This document shows positions 47,017 through 57,593 of a DNA stretch of 64,000 bases, in pieces. Origin of the DNA: Alsobacter metallidurans (GTDB lineage Bacteria; Pseudomonadota; Alphaproteobacteria; Rhizobiales; Beijerinckiaceae); the NCBI RefSeq assembly GCF_014636935.1, contig NZ_BMES01000002.1, positions 682,001 to 746,000 of the forward strand, given 5' to 3'. The position numbers and the translations under genes are program-made. The first letter of the stretch is position 1, and each line of letters opens with the position of its first letter. The notes beneath the pieces are model-generated. The model made no database searches. It was given only the letters and a program-made list of their open reading frames with translations, and was not told the origin of the DNA.

Positions 47017-48168
47017 TCAGCGGTCCTTGGGGTCGAGGGCGTCGCGCAGCCCGTCGCCGATGAAGTTGAGGCAAAACAGCGTGCCGGTGAGGAACACCGA
47101 CGGCCAGACCAGCATCCAGGCCGAGCCCTGGATCGACTTCGCGCCCTCAGAGATCAGCACGCCCCAGCTTGTCATCGGCTCCTGCACGCCCAGCCCGAGG
47201 AAGCTCAGGAAGCTCTCCAGCAGGATCACCTTGGGCACTAGCAGGGTCATGTAGACCACCACAGGGCCGAGCGTGTTCGGAATCACGTGGCGGGTGAGGA
47301 TGCCGCGCGTGCTCACACCCATGGCCTCGGCTGCCTGTACGTATTCCTGCCGCTTGATGGACAGCGTCTGGCCCCGGACGATGCGGGCCATGTCGAGCCA
47401 CTCCACCGCGCCCACCGCGATGAACATCAGCACGAAATTTCGGCCGAAAAACACCACCAGGAGGATCACGAAGAAGATGAACGGCAGCGAATAAAGCACG
47501 TCCACGACTCGCATCATCACGAGATCGACCCGCCCGCCGAGATAGCCCGCCGTGGATCCCCACAAGACGCCGATCAGGATCGCCACCGTGGTCGCCAGCA
47601 CCCCGATGGCGAGCGACACACGCCCGGCGATCAGCGTGCGGGTGAGGAGGTCGCGGCCGTTGGAATCGGTGCCGAACCAGAAATGGTGGCGGTTCACCGG
47701 CGCCTCCACGAGGAGCCGACGGCCCTCGTCCTCCTTGCCGGTCGCCACCGCCCGCCCGAACAGGTTGGAACGCTCGAAATACACCAGCAGCCGCTCGTCG
47801 ATGGGCCGCGTGGTGGTGGAGGTGAGCGTCAGGCGCAGCGTTGGCCCGGTATCGGTGAGCCCCTCCGCCTTGGCGCGGATGCGCGACGCGATGCGGTCCA
47901 CGGCGGGCGGCAGCTGCTCGGCCGTGGGGTAGGACGCAAAGGAGGCCGGAACGCGCACATAGTTCTGGTACACCTGATCATAGCCGTGCCCGGTGAGATA
48001 CGGCCCCACCAGGCACGCGACCGCAATACAGCACAGCACCACGATGCTGGCCACGGCGGCGCGGTTGCGCGCCAGCCGGCCCCGTGCGTCGGCCCACAGC
48101 GAGCGGCCCTTGGGCGACGCGACGCTGGCCGCCTCCAGGAGGGTGTCGGGAGTGCTGACCTCACTCAT
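47017..48168 (-). CDS. Peptide ABC transporter permease (OppC/YejE-like)
   Basis: A 383-residue permease with six predicted membrane segments and the inner-membrane EAA loop (EAMGVSTRGILTRHVIPN). An N-terminal membrane helix near residues 38-60 is followed by a large periplasmic loop of about 100 residues, a trait of the YejE branch. The motif HFWFGTDSNGRDLLTRT follows. It forms the channel with the OppB-like partner. The start overlaps the end of the upstream permease gene by 8 bases. Confidence 0.93.
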   Translation of the reverse strand: MSEVSTPDTLLEAASVASPKGRSLWADARGRLARNRAAVASIVVLCCIAVACLVGPYLTGHGYDQVYQNYVRVPASFASYPTAEQLPPAVDRIASRIRAKAEGLTDTGPTLRLTLTSTTTRPIDERLLVYFERSNLFGRAVATGKEDEGRRLLVEAPVNRHHFWFGTDSNGRDLLTRTLIAGRVSLAIGVLATTVAILIGVLWGSTAGYLGGRVDLVMMRVVDVLYSLPFIFFVILLVVFFGRNFVLMFIAVGAVEWLDMARIVRGQTLSIKRQEYVQAAEAMGVSTRGILTRHVIPNTLGPVVVYMTLLVPKVILLESFLSFLGLGVQEPMTSWGVLISEGAKSIQGSAWMLVWPSVFLTGTLFCLNFIGDGLRDALDPKDR

Positions 48169-49081
48169 AGCGCACCCGCGGGTCGATCAGCGCGTAGACG
48201 ATGTCCACCAGGAGATTGAACGCCATCACGAACACCGCGATCATGATCACGGTGCCCATCACCAGCGTGTAGTCGCGGTTCAGCGCCCCATCCACGAAGT
48301 AGCGGCCGACGCCCGGGATGCCGAAGATCGTCTCCACCACCACGGAGCCGGTCAGCAGCGCCGCCGCGGCCGGCCCGAGATAGGACACCACCGGCAGCGC
48401 CGCCCCGCGCAGCGCGTGGCGGACGATCACCGACAGCGGCAAGCCGTTGGCGCGCAGCGTCCGGATCGGGTTGGAGCGCAGCACCTCGATCATCGCGGCG
48501 CGCATCATGCGGGCGATCACGGCGATCTGCGGCAGGGCGAGCGTGAGGATCGGCAGAACGGTGTTGCGCAGCGCGCCGTCGTTCCAGCCGCCCACCGGCA
48601 GCCAGGCAAGCGTCAAGCCGAACACGATCTGCAGCACCGGCGCGATCACGAAGGTCGGCACCGTGATGCCGAAGGTCGCGAGCCCAATCACGGCGTAGTC
48701 CGCCGCCTGGTTCTGCCGGAACGCCGCTACCACGCCCAGCGTCCCGCCCACCACCAGCGCCAGCAGCAGCGCCGAGAAGCCGAGCCGCATCGAAATCGGC
48801 AGGCCGTTGGCGAAGAGCTCCCGGATGGTGAAGTCCCGAAAAAAGAACGACGGCCCGAAATCGCCGCGCATCAGCGCCGAAAGGTAGAGCCAGTATTGCT
48901 CGTATAGCGGCTTGTCGAGCTGGTAGATCTTGCGCAGGTTCTCCATCACCTTCGCTTCGAGCGGCCGCTCGAGGTCGAACGGCCCGCCCGGCGCGAGCCG
49001 GATCAGGAAGAACGAGATCGTCACGATGATGAAAAGCGTCGGGATGGCCGACAGCAGTCGCTTGACGACGTAGAAACCCAC
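48161..49081 (-). CDS. Peptide ABC transporter permease (OppB/YejB-like), GTG start
   Basis: A 306-residue permease. GTG at 49081 is preceded by AGAGGAGG at 5 bases, a near-perfect ribosome-binding site, and gives the family start GFYVVKRLLSAIPTLFII; the ATGs upstream lack one and would add non-family residues. Six membrane segments, the N-terminal LAPGGPFD motif and the EAA-type loop (LRANGLPLSVIVRHALRGA) are present. It pairs with the OppC-like subunit. It is 269 bases after the binding protein gene. Confidence 0.94.
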   Translation of the reverse strand: MGFYVVKRLLSAIPTLFIIVTISFFLIRLAPGGPFDLERPLEAKVMENLRKIYQLDKPLYEQYWLYLSALMRGDFGPSFFFRDFTIRELFANGLPISMRLGFSALLLALVVGGTLGVVAAFRQNQAADYAVIGLATFGITVPTFVIAPVLQIVFGLTLAWLPVGGWNDGALRNTVLPILTLALPQIAVIARMMRAAMIEVLRSNPIRTLRANGLPLSVIVRHALRGAALPVVSYLGPAAAALLTGSVVVETIFGIPGVGRYFVDGALNRDYTLVMGTVIMIAVFVMAFNLLVDIVYALIDPRVRYE

Positions 49082-49186
49082 GCCGACCTCCTCTGGGTGC
49101 CAAGGCATCATCCCACCAAGTGGACGCCGGTTGGTGGAAAAGATGATGCGGGAACGCGAAGCTGAGCTCCGATGCGCCGTTGCCCA

Positions 49187-49332
49187 CCTTCCCCCCAAGG
49201 GGAGGTTCGACGGACGCAGGCCGGCGGGGTGGGTTGGCGTCGGGCCTGGAATGCAACCGGGCCACAGGAGCTCTCGACAACCGGCGCCCTACCCCGGACC
49301 TTCGGTCCGACCCTCCCCCGCAAGGAGAGGGT
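49187..49332. repeat. Two hairpin-forming repeats between binding protein and permease genes
   Basis: Two short GC-rich palindromes: ACCTTCCCC...GGGGAGGT at 49187-49207, and ACCCTC...GAGGGT at 49310-49332 preceded by CGGACC-TTC-GGTCCG (49295-49309). These resemble dispersed CCCTCCCC-type intergenic repeats. In the RNA they would fold directly downstream of the binding protein gene. Confidence 0.5.
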
Positions 49333-49350
49333 GCGAGCCGCCTGCCCCGC

Positions 49351-50940
49351 TTACGGCTTGATCGAGATGAACCGCGACAGGTGCCGGTCGAGCACGTTGG
49401 GCTCGTAGCCGACCACCTTCTCGGAGATCAGGTTCTTGGAGCTGTAGTAGAGCAGTGGGATGTAGGGCTGGTCGCGCACGAAGATCGCCTCGGCGTCCTT
49501 CAGGATCTTGCCGCGAGCCGCGAGGTCCTTTTCGGAGGCGGCCTTCTTCATCAACGCGTCGTATTCGGCGTTGGAATAAGTCGCGTAGTTCAGGCCCTTG
49601 TTGTCGCTCTCGGCCAGGAACAGGAAGTTCTGCGGGTCAGAATAATCCGCGATCCAGCCCGCGCGGGCCACGTCGAAGTCCCCCTTGTCGCGCAGCAGCG
49701 CGTAGTGGGTCTTCAGGTCCGTGTTGACCAGCTTTACGTCGATGTTGAACGGCTTCCACATGTTGGCCAGCGCAACCGACGTGTTCTTGTGGTTCTCGGA
49801 GGTGTTGTAGCGGATCTCGACTGTCATGGTCTTGCCGCCGGGGCCGAAGCCCGCCGCCTTCAGCAACTCCTTCGCCTTGTCCTCGCGCTCGATGGGGGAC
49901 ATGTCCTTCCACGACGCGTAGGCGGGCTCGGCGTAGTTGCCGATGCCGGGCGGCACGAACGAATAGGCCGGGATCATCGTCCCGCCCCAGATGTCCTCGG
50001 CCAGAAATTCGCGGTCGATCACCATCGACAGCGCCTCTCGCACGCGGGCGTCGTTGAACGGCGCCTTGCGGGTGTTGAACACGAAGTAGTAGGTGCCGAG
50101 ATAGGGCGCGAGCTTGAACTTCGTCTTCAGGTTGTCCCGGATGAACTTGATCTGATCGGTCGGCACGTCGTTGTAGCTGTCGAGCTCGCCGGCCTGGAAG
50201 CGCCGCAGCGCGGCCGAGCGGTCCTCGATGCCGATCACGTTCACGGTGTCAATCTTGGTCGCCGCCGCCTCGCGGTAGTTCGGATTTTTCGCCAGCACGA
50301 TCTTGTCGTTGGGCGAGAAGCTCTTCAGCGTGTAGGCGCCGTTCGACACCCAGTTCTCCGGCTTCACGAAGTCCTTGCCGAACTTCTGCACGGAGGCCGG
50401 GTGCACCGGAAAGCCGGTCTGGTGCGCGAGCTGGGCGATGAAGTAAGGCGCCGGCGTCTCCAGCGCGATCTCGAGCGTCTTGTCGTCGACAGCCTTGACG
50501 CCGAGCTCCTCGACCTTTGCCTGGCCCTTATTGACCTTCTCGCCGTTCTTTATGGTGTAGAGAATGTTGGCGTATTTCGCGCCCGTCTCGGGGTTCATCA
50601 GGCGGCGAAACGAGAATACGAAGTCGCCCGCCGTCACCGGGTCGCCGTTCGACCATTTTGCGTTGGCGCGCAGCTTGAAGAGATAAGCCGTGCCGTCGTC
50701 ATTCACGGTCCAGGATTCTGCGACGCCCGGCACCACATTAGCCTTGGCGTCATAAGTCACCAGCCCCTCGTAGAGATCGAGCAGCAGGTCACTTTCCACC
50801 ACCGTGGAGGTTTTCTGCGGGTCGAGCGTCTCGGGCTCGCCCTGGCTGCCACGGTTGTAGACCGATTGGGCGGATGCGGCCGACAGGCCGAGGCCGAGTG
50901 CGACCGTCAACGCGACGGTGCGGATCGGGAAATGATACAT
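49351..50940 (-). CDS. Peptide ABC transporter substrate-binding protein (OppA/DppA family)
   Basis: A 529-residue family 5 binding protein. ATG 50940 begins the signal peptide MYHFPIRTVALTVALGLGLS ending near ASAQS. Family motifs include PETLDPQKTS, GLVTYDAKANVVPGVAESW and NDGTAYLFKLRANAKWSNGDPV in spaced form, and FVPPGIGNY. Periplasmic proteins of this class bind oligopeptides; the ligand cannot be told from sequence. It is first in the operon, upstream of the hairpin repeats and the two permease genes. Confidence 0.94.
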   Translation of the reverse strand: MYHFPIRTVALTVALGLGLSAASAQSVYNRGSQGEPETLDPQKTSTVVESDLLLDLYEGLVTYDAKANVVPGVAESWTVNDDGTAYLFKLRANAKWSNGDPVTAGDFVFSFRRLMNPETGAKYANILYTIKNGEKVNKGQAKVEELGVKAVDDKTLEIALETPAPYFIAQLAHQTGFPVHPASVQKFGKDFVKPENWVSNGAYTLKSFSPNDKIVLAKNPNYREAAATKIDTVNVIGIEDRSAALRRFQAGELDSYNDVPTDQIKFIRDNLKTKFKLAPYLGTYYFVFNTRKAPFNDARVREALSMVIDREFLAEDIWGGTMIPAYSFVPPGIGNYAEPAYASWKDMSPIEREDKAKELLKAAGFGPGGKTMTVEIRYNTSENHKNTSVALANMWKPFNIDVKLVNTDLKTHYALLRDKGDFDVARAGWIADYSDPQNFLFLAESDNKGLNYATYSNAEYDALMKKAASEKDLAARGKILKDAEAIFVRDQPYIPLLYYSSKNLISEKVVGYEPNVLDRHLSRFISIKP

Positions 50941-51116
50941 TGGGCGTCCTCGCCGAAATGTGTTGCTGGCGTGGACGGTGCGACAGAACGCAAGGCGTTG
51001 CAACCGTTGTGGGCTGATGGTCCCAAGGCAAGTGCAGCTTGCGCCGCGGCCGCTTGCTACAAGGAATCCGAACCGTCGTCAGTTGACGCGGACCGGCGGC
51101 GCCGCCCTCACCCCAG

Positions 51117-51141
51117 CCCTCTCCCTGTTTCAGGGAGAGGG
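51117..51141. terminator. Hairpin between valS and the oppA-like gene
   Basis: Perfect 11-bp stem CCCTCTCCCTG / CAGGGAGAGGG with a TTT loop, 30 bases downstream of the valS stop. There is no clear T-tract. It also resembles a dispersed CCCTCTCCC-type repeat, so it may be an RNA 3' end stabiliser rather than a terminator. Confidence 0.5.
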
Positions 51142-51170
51142 GGCGCGTTGCGGCGGCTCGAAGTAGAAGG

Positions 51171-54110
51171 TCAGTCCTTCTTCAGCCGCTCCAGCGCCTC
51201 GGCCATCTTGGCGATGCGGGCTTCAGCGTCCTCGCGGCGTTCGCGCTGTTCGTCGACCACCTCTTCGGGCGCGCGGGCGAGGAAGTCGGCGTTGCCGAGC
51301 TTGGCGTCGATCTTGGCCACCTCGCCCTTGAGCTTGGTGATCTCCTTGGAAAGCCGCAGCGTCTCGGCCGCGATGTCCACGATGCCGGCCAGCGGCAGCG
51401 CCGCGACTTCGCCGTGCACCACAAGTTGCACCGACTCGCCCGGCGCGACATCCGCAAACGAGATATCCGAAAGCCTCGCCAAGCGCTTCAGCATCTCGGC
51501 CCAACGCTCGGCGCGGACTCGCGTTTCGGCGCCGGCGTCGACCAGCACGAGCGGGATCTGCGCCGCGCCCGGCACGTTCACTTCCTGCCGGGCCGAGCGG
51601 ATCTCGTCGATCAGCGCCACCACCCAGCCGATCTCGGCCTGCGCGTCGGGCGCCTCGATCCCGGCGTCGGCCGGCCAGGGCGCCAGCGCCAGGATGCTCT
51701 CGCGGGTCGGCCCCTCCTGCCCCTTGATCGCCCACAGCTCCTCGGTGAGGAACGGCATGAACGGGTGCAAGAGCCGCGCGATGGCGTCGAGCACATAGGC
51801 CACGCTGGCGCGCGTCTCGGCCTTCTCGGCCGCGTTCTCGCCGGTGAATACGGGCTTTGCGAGTTCGAGATACCAGTCGCAGAACACGTTCCAGACGAAA
51901 CGATAGGCCGCGTTGGCGGCGTCATTGAATCGGTAGGCCTCGATCGCGGCCGTCACATCGCCAACGGCGCGATTGAGTTCGGCCAGCGCCCAGCGATTCA
52001 GCGGCAGGGTCGTTGCGGCAGGGTCGAAACCCGCCACGCGCGCGCACTCGTTCATCTCGGCAAAGCGCGCCGCGTTCCACAGCTTGGTCGCGAAGTTACG
52101 GTAGCCCTCGACGCGCTGACGCGACAGCTTGATGTCCCGCCCCTGCGCCGCCATGGCGGCCAGCGTAAAGCGCAGCGCATCCGCGCCGTAGCTGTCCACC
52201 AGCTCCAGCGGATCGATGACGTTGCCCTTGGACTTCGACATCTTCGCCCCCTTCTCGTCGCGGACGAGGGCGTGGATGTAAACGGTGTGGAACGGGATCT
52301 CCTCCATGAAGTGGAGGCCCATCATCATCATCCGGGCGACCCAGAAGAAGATGATGTCGAAGCCCGTCACCAGCACGTCGGTGGGATAGTGCCGCGCCAG
52401 CTCGGGCGTCTGGTCCGGCCAGCCGAGGGTGGAGAAGGGCCAGAGCGCTGACGAGAACCAGGTGTCGAGCACGTCCTCGTCGCGCCAAATCGCGACCACA
52501 TCATCGGTTGGATGCTCCCTCATATGGAGCATAGCCTCCCGTTGATCAGCCACAACGACAACCGGTTTGCCGTAATAACGGCTAGCTTCGCCGATTGCTT
52601 CTGCTTCGGAAACGCCAACGAACTCGTTTGTACGCGCGTCGCTGTCGGCAGAGAAACTAACGTTCAGAACCAACTCGTTGTTTGGTTTGCGCGATGGGCC
52701 GTACCAAACAGGGATCTGGTGGCCCCACCAGAGTTGGCGCGAGACGCACCAGGGCTCGATGTTCTCCAGCCACTGGAAGTAAGTCTTCTCCCAATTCTCG
52801 GGCACGAACTTGGTGCGTCCGTCGCGCACGGCCGCCATTGCCGGCTGCGCCAAGGTCTTGGCGTCGACATACCACTGGTCCGTCAGCCAGGGCTCGATCA
52901 CCACGTTGGAGCGGTCGCCATGCGGCACCGTGTGGCCGGTCGGCTCGATCTTGGCGAGCAGGTCCTTCCCGGCCATCAGCGCGACAATGCGCTTGCGCGC
53001 CTCGAAGCGGTCGACGCCCTGGAGCGCCAGCACGCCCGCCTCCGGCGCAGCGCCAGCCAGGAACGCCGCGTTTCCGGCGAGAAGCATGGCGGCTTCGGCG
53101 TCCAGCACGTTGATGACGGGCAGTCCGTGGCGCTTGCCCACCTCGAAGTCGTTGAAGTCGTGCGCCGGGGTGATCTTCACCGCGCCGGTGCCCTTCTCGG
53201 GGTCGGCGTAGTCGTCCGCCACGATCGGGATCACGCGCCCGACCAGCGGCAGCACGACGTTGCGGCCGATCAGCTGCTTCAGCGTCTCGTTCTCGGGATG
53301 CACCGCGATGGCGGTGTCGCCCAGCATGGTCTCGGGCCGCGTCGTCGCGATGCGGATGAACGTGCCGGCGTCGGCAGGATCATACGCCGCGCCCTCGAGC
53401 GGGTAGTCGAAGTAGAACAGGTGGCCGCTGGCGTCGCGGTCCAGCAACTTGCCCAGCGCGGCGAGATCCAGCGGCTTTGGCTCCTCGGCGTCGGCCGGCG
53501 GCCGCTCCCACTTGAAGCTGCCTTTCTTTTCGACCTGCACGACCTCGAGGTCCGAGATCGCGGTCTGAAACTTGGGGTCCCAGTTCACGAGGCGCTTGTC
53601 GCGGTAGATCAGCCCCTGCTTGTGCAGGGCCACGAACACCTTCAGCACGGCGCGGGACAGCCCCTCGTCCATCGTGAAACGCTCGCGCGACCAATCGCAG
53701 GACGCGCCGAGACGCTTCAGCTGGTTGACGATGACGCCGCCCGACTCGGCCTTCCACTCCCAGATGCGCTTCACGAAGGCCTCGCGACCCATTTCGCGGC
53801 GGCCCGGGAGCTGCTTCTCCATGAGCTGGCGCTCCACCACCATCTGGGTGGCGATGCCCGCATGGTCGGTGCCCGGCTGCCAGAGCACATCCTTGCCGCG
53901 CATGCGCTCGAAGCGGCACAGGATGTCCTGCAGCGTGTTGTTGAGCGCGTGCCCCATGTGGAGTGAGCCGGTGACGTTCGGCGGCGGAATCACGATGGTG
54001 TAGGGCTGCGCCCCGGCCCGCTCCGGCCGGCCGGCCTTGAAGGCCCCTTCCCGCTCCCAAAGATCGGCGATGCGCTTCTCGACGGAAGCGGGTTCGAACG
54101 TCTTGTCCAT
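51171..54110 (-). CDS. valS: Valyl-tRNA synthetase
   Basis: A 979-residue class I synthetase. HIGH-type motif [15 protein letters not shown] near residue 40, editing domain with [17 protein letters not shown], tryptophan-rich [18 protein letters not shown], the KMSKS motif [14 protein letters not shown] near residue 625, an anticodon-binding domain, and a C-terminal coiled-coil tRNA arm ([21 protein letters not shown]). It charges tRNA-Val and edits misactivated Thr. Its neighbours popZ and tolC are the usual alphaproteobacterial ones. Confidence 0.97.
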   Translation of the reverse strand: MDKTFEPASVEKRIADLWEREGAFKAGRPERAGAQPYTIVIPPPNVTGSLHMGHALNNTLQDILCRFERMRGKDVLWQPGTDHAGIATQMVVERQLMEKQLPGRREMGREAFVKRIWEWKAESGGVIVNQLKRLGASCDWSRERFTMDEGLSRAVLKVFVALHKQGLIYRDKRLVNWDPKFQTAISDLEVVQVEKKGSFKWERPPADAEEPKPLDLAALGKLLDRDASGHLFYFDYPLEGAAYDPADAGTFIRIATTRPETMLGDTAIAVHPENETLKQLIGRNVVLPLVGRVIPIVADDYADPEKGTGAVKITPAHDFNDFEVGKRHGLPVINVLDAEAAMLLAGNAAFLAGAAPEAGVLALQGVDRFEARKRIVALMAGKDLLAKIEPTGHTVPHGDRSNVVIEPWLTDQWYVDAKTLAQPAMAAVRDGRTKFVPENWEKTYFQWLENIEPWCVSRQLWWGHQIPVWYGPSRKPNNELVLNVSFSADSDARTNEFVGVSEAEAIGEASRYYGKPVVVVADQREAMLHMREHPTDDVVAIWRDEDVLDTWFSSALWPFSTLGWPDQTPELARHYPTDVLVTGFDIIFFWVARMMMMGLHFMEEIPFHTVYIHALVRDEKGAKMSKSKGNVIDPLELVDSYGADALRFTLAAMAAQGRDIKLSRQRVEGYRNFATKLWNAARFAEMNECARVAGFDPAATTLPLNRWALAELNRAVGDVTAAIEAYRFNDAANAAYRFVWNVFCDWYLELAKPVFTGENAAEKAETRASVAYVLDAIARLLHPFMPFLTEELWAIKGQEGPTRESILALAPWPADAGIEAPDAQAEIGWVVALIDEIRSARQEVNVPGAAQIPLVLVDAGAETRVRAERWAEMLKRLARLSDISFADVAPGESVQLVVHGEVAALPLAGIVDIAAETLRLSKEITKLKGEVAKIDAKLGNADFLARAPEEVVDEQRERREDAEARIAKMAEALERLKKD

Positions 54111-54304
54111 CGTGAGTCCTTCGGCCGGGCTCCTCGCCCGCGCTGGGCGCTAGAAAACCGAGCGCACCGCCTTAGTCAACGGCGCAGTGCCCAATCTGGC
54201 CCGCGGCCCCGCTTCGCGAGCGTCAAGGCTTGCTCTGCTCGCAATCGTCGCAGAACCGCGAGCGCGAAGGCTCGCGGTCGAAAACGCTTCCCAGGTATGG
54301 GCGT

Positions 54305-54877
54305 TCAGCGACCGCCGCGCGCCACGCGCTCGATCTCGGCCTTGACCAGCCGTTCCACCATCACGGGCAGGTTGTCGTCGAGCCAAGCCTTGAGCATCGG
54401 CCGCATCATGTCCTTCACCAGGTCCTCCAGTGTGCGCGCCTGGCTGGTGAGGATCGCGGAAGACAGCATGTTGAACGTGGACGCCACGTTGGCGTTCGCC
54501 ATCGGCGACAGCAGCGCTTCGTCCGAAACAGGCGGCGGGGGCGGAGGCGGCGGCGGCGGAGCCGGCTCGGGAGCGACGGCCTGCGGCGGCTCGGGGGGCG
54601 GAGGCGCCGGCTCGGGCTTCTTGGGAAGCACGAGCAGCGGCTCCTCAGGCTCTTCCTTGAACGCGATGTCGTCGTCGTCTGCCTCATCCCAGGCCGAGGG
54701 CGCTACGGTCGCGAGATCGAGAATGTCGTCTTCTTCCTCGGCGAGCTGCGGCTCTGGCGCGGCTGCGGCGACAGGTTCGGGAGCAGGCTGCTCCTTCTGA
54801 TCATCCGCGATGATGCGACGGATGGAGGCGAGGATCTCCTCCATCGAAGGTTCGTTAGCCTTCAGGCTCGCACTCAT
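54305..54877 (-). CDS. popZ: PopZ polar organising protein (DUF2497)
   Basis: A 190-residue protein. The N-terminal helix SMEEILASIRRIIADDQ is the partner-binding segment, the middle (residues 30-120) is acidic and proline-rich with a run of about ten prolines, and the C-terminal helices (TLEDLVKDMMRPMLKAWLDDNLP, in spaced form, and VMVERLVKAEIERV) drive self-assembly. PopZ forms a polar microdomain that tethers chromosome origins and recruits cell-cycle regulators. It precedes valS by about 190 bases and follows tolC, a conserved order. Confidence 0.94.
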   Translation of the reverse strand: MSASLKANEPSMEEILASIRRIIADDQKEQPAPEPVAAAAPEPQLAEEEDDILDLATVAPSAWDEADDDDIAFKEEPEEPLLVLPKKPEPAPPPPEPPQAVAPEPAPPPPPPPPPPVSDEALLSPMANANVASTFNMLSSAILTSQARTLEDLVKDMMRPMLKAWLDDNLPVMVERLVKAEIERVARGGR

Positions 54878-55012
54878 CGCGCCCGCCGCTCCACTACAGC
54901 CACAAGCGGCGCCGAATCAGATGATTGCCTGCGCCGAATCTCTCCAGAGGAGTATCGCCCGGGCTTGCCGCCATGCAAGCAGCGTGGCGGCGCTATCCAG
55001 AGGCTTCGGCGC

Positions 55013-56401
55013 TCAGCGGCCGTCCGGATTGCGCAGCCCGATCCACTTGTCGCGCACCTGCTCGTAATGGACGGTGGGCTTGTACTCCTGCGTGGCGAGC
55101 CGCAAGCGGGTGGACGACAGGCGCCCCAGCGCGCTCTGCAGGTTGTACGACGCCACCACGCGGTCACGCTGCGCCGTGATGAGGTTCACACGGGCGCTCA
55201 GGAGTTCCTGCTGGGCGTTCAGCACGTCGAGTGTCGTGCGCTGGCCGACCTTGGCCTCCTCGCGCACGCCGTTCAGCGCCACTTCGGCAGCCTGGATCTG
55301 CGCTTGCGAGGAATTGATGCGCTCCTTGGTGGCCTCGAGATTGGCCCAGGACGACACCACAGCCTGCCGCACGCTGTCGCGCGCCTGGTCGGCCTCGATC
55401 CGGCGCTGGCCCAGGGTTTCCTTGGCCTGCCTGACGCGGGAATACACTTCGCCGCCTTCATACAGCGGCACTGAGAGCGTGCCGGCCACCGAGGCGGTGT
55501 TCAGCTCGTTGTTGGGCGACTGATAGTCCCAGCGATGCGAAACGGTGCCCTGCAGGGTGAGGCTGGGGGCAAGCTCGCCCTCCGTCACCTTCACGAGCAG
55601 CGCGGCGGCGTCCACCCCATGCAGAGCGGCCAGCACGGCCGGATGACCGCCAAGGCCCAGCGCCACGGCCTCGTCGAGCGAGCGCGGCAGGTTGGCTTCC
55701 ATCGGCTTGGCGGGGGCGAGCTGGCGCGCGTCGACGCCGATCACCTGACGAAAACGCGCCAGAGACGCCTTGAGGGCGCCGGCGGCCGTAGACGAGTCGG
55801 AGCGGGACGCCGCGAGGCGCGCCTCGGCCTGCGCCACGTCCGTGCGGGTCACTTCGCCGACGTTGAAGCGGTCGCGGGTCTGCCGCAGCTGCTCCTCGAG
55901 AACGTCGATGTTGTTGTTGCGCAGGTTCAGGATCGCGGTGTCGCGCAGCACGTCCATGTAGGCCGTAGCGGCGTCGAGCAGGACGCTTTGCTCGGTGGAG
56001 CGCAGTTGCTCGCGGGCGGCCAGAACGCCAGCGTCGGCGCGGCGTACGTTGTTGCCGGTGCGGCCGCCGTTGAACACGGTCTGGTTCACCTGCACGCCGA
56101 TGCCGCGCGGAAAGGATTTCGAGTTGCTGGTGGCGCCCTGGGCGAGCACGTCCTGGACGGTGTAGCCGGCGTCCGCCGAGGCCGCGATCTTCGGGCGGTA
56201 ACCCGACAGCGCCTGGTTCACGTTTTCATCGACCGCGCGCACGCTGGCGCGCTGGGCATTGAGCTGAGGGTTCGCCGCGTAGGCCCGAGCCAGGGCGCTC
56301 TCCATCGTCTCGGAACTCGCGCTCCCGATCGGGAGAAGCCAAGCGGCAACAGCGCCAGTCAGCAAGACTTTGCGCAGGTTCTGCTTTGCACCGTTGGACA
56401 A
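55013..56401 (-). CDS. tolC: TolC-family outer membrane efflux protein
   Basis: A 462-residue protein with a signal peptide ending near SASSETME (residue 32), two repeats of the outer-membrane efflux domain, long helices such as LRSTEQSVLLDAATAYMDVL and the second-repeat RQAVVSSWANLEATK, and a final NLQSALGRL. The TolC trimer forms the outer-membrane duct for type I secretion and drug efflux. The gene lies between pcm and popZ, an arrangement common in this class. Confidence 0.94.
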   Translation of the reverse strand: MSNGAKQNLRKVLLTGAVAAWLLPIGSASSETMESALARAYAANPQLNAQRASVRAVDENVNQALSGYRPKIAASADAGYTVQDVLAQGATSNSKSFPRGIGVQVNQTVFNGGRTGNNVRRADAGVLAAREQLRSTEQSVLLDAATAYMDVLRDTAILNLRNNNIDVLEEQLRQTRDRFNVGEVTRTDVAQAEARLAASRSDSSTAAGALKASLARFRQVIGVDARQLAPAKPMEANLPRSLDEAVALGLGGHPAVLAALHGVDAAALLVKVTEGELAPSLTLQGTVSHRWDYQSPNNELNTASVAGTLSVPLYEGGEVYSRVRQAKETLGQRRIEADQARDSVRQAVVSSWANLEATKERINSSQAQIQAAEVALNGVREEAKVGQRTTLDVLNAQQELLSARVNLITAQRDRVVASYNLQSALGRLSSTRLRLATQEYKPTVHYEQVRDKWIGLRNPDGR

Positions 56402-56607
56402 TTCGCCACCCGCCTCAATGGGACCCTTCGCGGCCGCAACATGCGACCTTCGGATCCGTACGCAGCCTTAGCCACACCGAACGCTGCCTAGGCGACTCAA
56501 GAAGCCGTCGCAGGCACGGAGGAAGCTAACCCGCCAGTTCCGATACGAGAAGTTGCATCGGCCGATTTAGCCACGGTGCCGCAAAAAGGTTACAGTTCGA
56601 TTGGCGC

Positions 56608-57270
56608 TCAGAAAACGAACGCCGGAGCCGTCCTGAACTCCTCCAGAGCCGGCGCGGCGGCGTCGAACACCGCCCGGCCGCCCACAGCGGAGCCGGACTT
56701 GCGGTACACCATGGCCTTGGCTGAACGGCCCGTCCCGAAGACGCCGACGAGGCGCCCGCCTTCGCTCAGCTGCGCGAACAGCGCGCTAGGCTCCACCTCG
56801 AATGCGCCGTTCACCACGATGACGTCATAGGGAGCATGCTCGGCGTAGCCTTCACGGAGCGCGCCAGTGACGACCTCGACCGTGTCGACACCCAGGCCGC
56901 CGAGCAACTCGGACGCTTTCGCCGAGAGGCCGGCATCCGATTCGAGCGCGACCACCCGCCCCGCCAACCGCGCCAGCACGGCGCTGGAATAACCGACGCC
57001 GCAGCCCACATCGAGCGCCACGTCGGTCGGCTTGATGTTGGCGGCCTGGAGCAGCCGGGCGAACACCATTGGGGTCAGCATCGCCCGCGAGGCGCCGTTG
57101 GCGCTCACCGTGAGCGATTGGTCCACATACGCGAAGCCGCGCTGGTCGGCCGACAGGAAGATCTCGCGGGGCGTCTCTTCCATGGCGGCCAGAACCGGCG
57201 CGGAGGTGATGTCATACGTCCGCAGCTGGCAGTCGACCATCATGCGACGCTGCAAGGCGAAATCGGCCAT
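56608..57270 (-). CDS. Protein-L-isoaspartate O-methyltransferase family protein
   Basis: About 220 residues. MADFALQRRMMVDCQLRTYDI is the family's alphaproteobacterial start; QSLTVSANGASRAMLTPMV and the SAM-binding VALDVGCGVGYSSAVLARL match the PCMT fold. PCMT repairs isoaspartyl residues in damaged proteins in the cytosol; this shorter-sequence branch linked to tolC may have diverged in substrate. ATG 57270 or 57279 are both possible; upstream codons to 57516 are not part of the family. Confidence 0.88.
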   Translation of the reverse strand: MADFALQRRMMVDCQLRTYDITSAPVLAAMEETPREIFLSADQRGFAYVDQSLTVSANGASRAMLTPMVFARLLQAANIKPTDVALDVGCGVGYSSAVLARLAGRVVALESDAGLSAKASELLGGLGVDTVEVVTGALREGYAEHAPYDVIVVNGAFEVEPSALFAQLSEGGRLVGVFGTGRSAKAMVYRKSGSAVGGRAVFDAAAPALEEFRTAPAFVF

Positions 57271-57519
57271 GGGGTCCATCTCCGGCGAAAAATGGCGCGG
57301 GCGCGCATGCGCCTGGATCGTGCGGCGTTTTCGTCCAGCGCGCGGCAAAACGCAAGCGCCGCCGCATGGGCGTGCTCCACCATGCCCCTGCTCTTTCGTT
57401 TGCGCCCCCGAAGGCTGCGCGACGGTGCATACGAGCCGACACGAAACCCGTTGCCGACGGGGCCGGAGTTCGCTATCAGGGCGCTGCTCACGCCGACGGC
57501 TTGCCCGCGGCGACACGAT

Positions 57520-57593
57520 GGCCTCGTGGCGGAGTGGTTACGCAGAGGACTGCAAATCCTTGCACCCCGGTTCGATTCCGGGCGAGGCCTCCA
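57520..57593 (+). tRNA. tRNA-Cys (GCA)
   Basis: A 74-base cloverleaf with acceptor arms GGCCTCG / CGAGGCC, anticodon stem GAGGA/TCCTT around loop CTGCAAA (anticodon GCA), T-loop GGTTCGATTCC, discriminator T and encoded CCA. Confidence 0.97.

Noticed and set aside
52495-52730. A patch of lower G+C inside valS
   Set aside because: Hand counts (31 to 33 of 60) are only mildly lower than the flanks, the frame is intact and all synthetase motifs are normal. Not enough to claim recombination.
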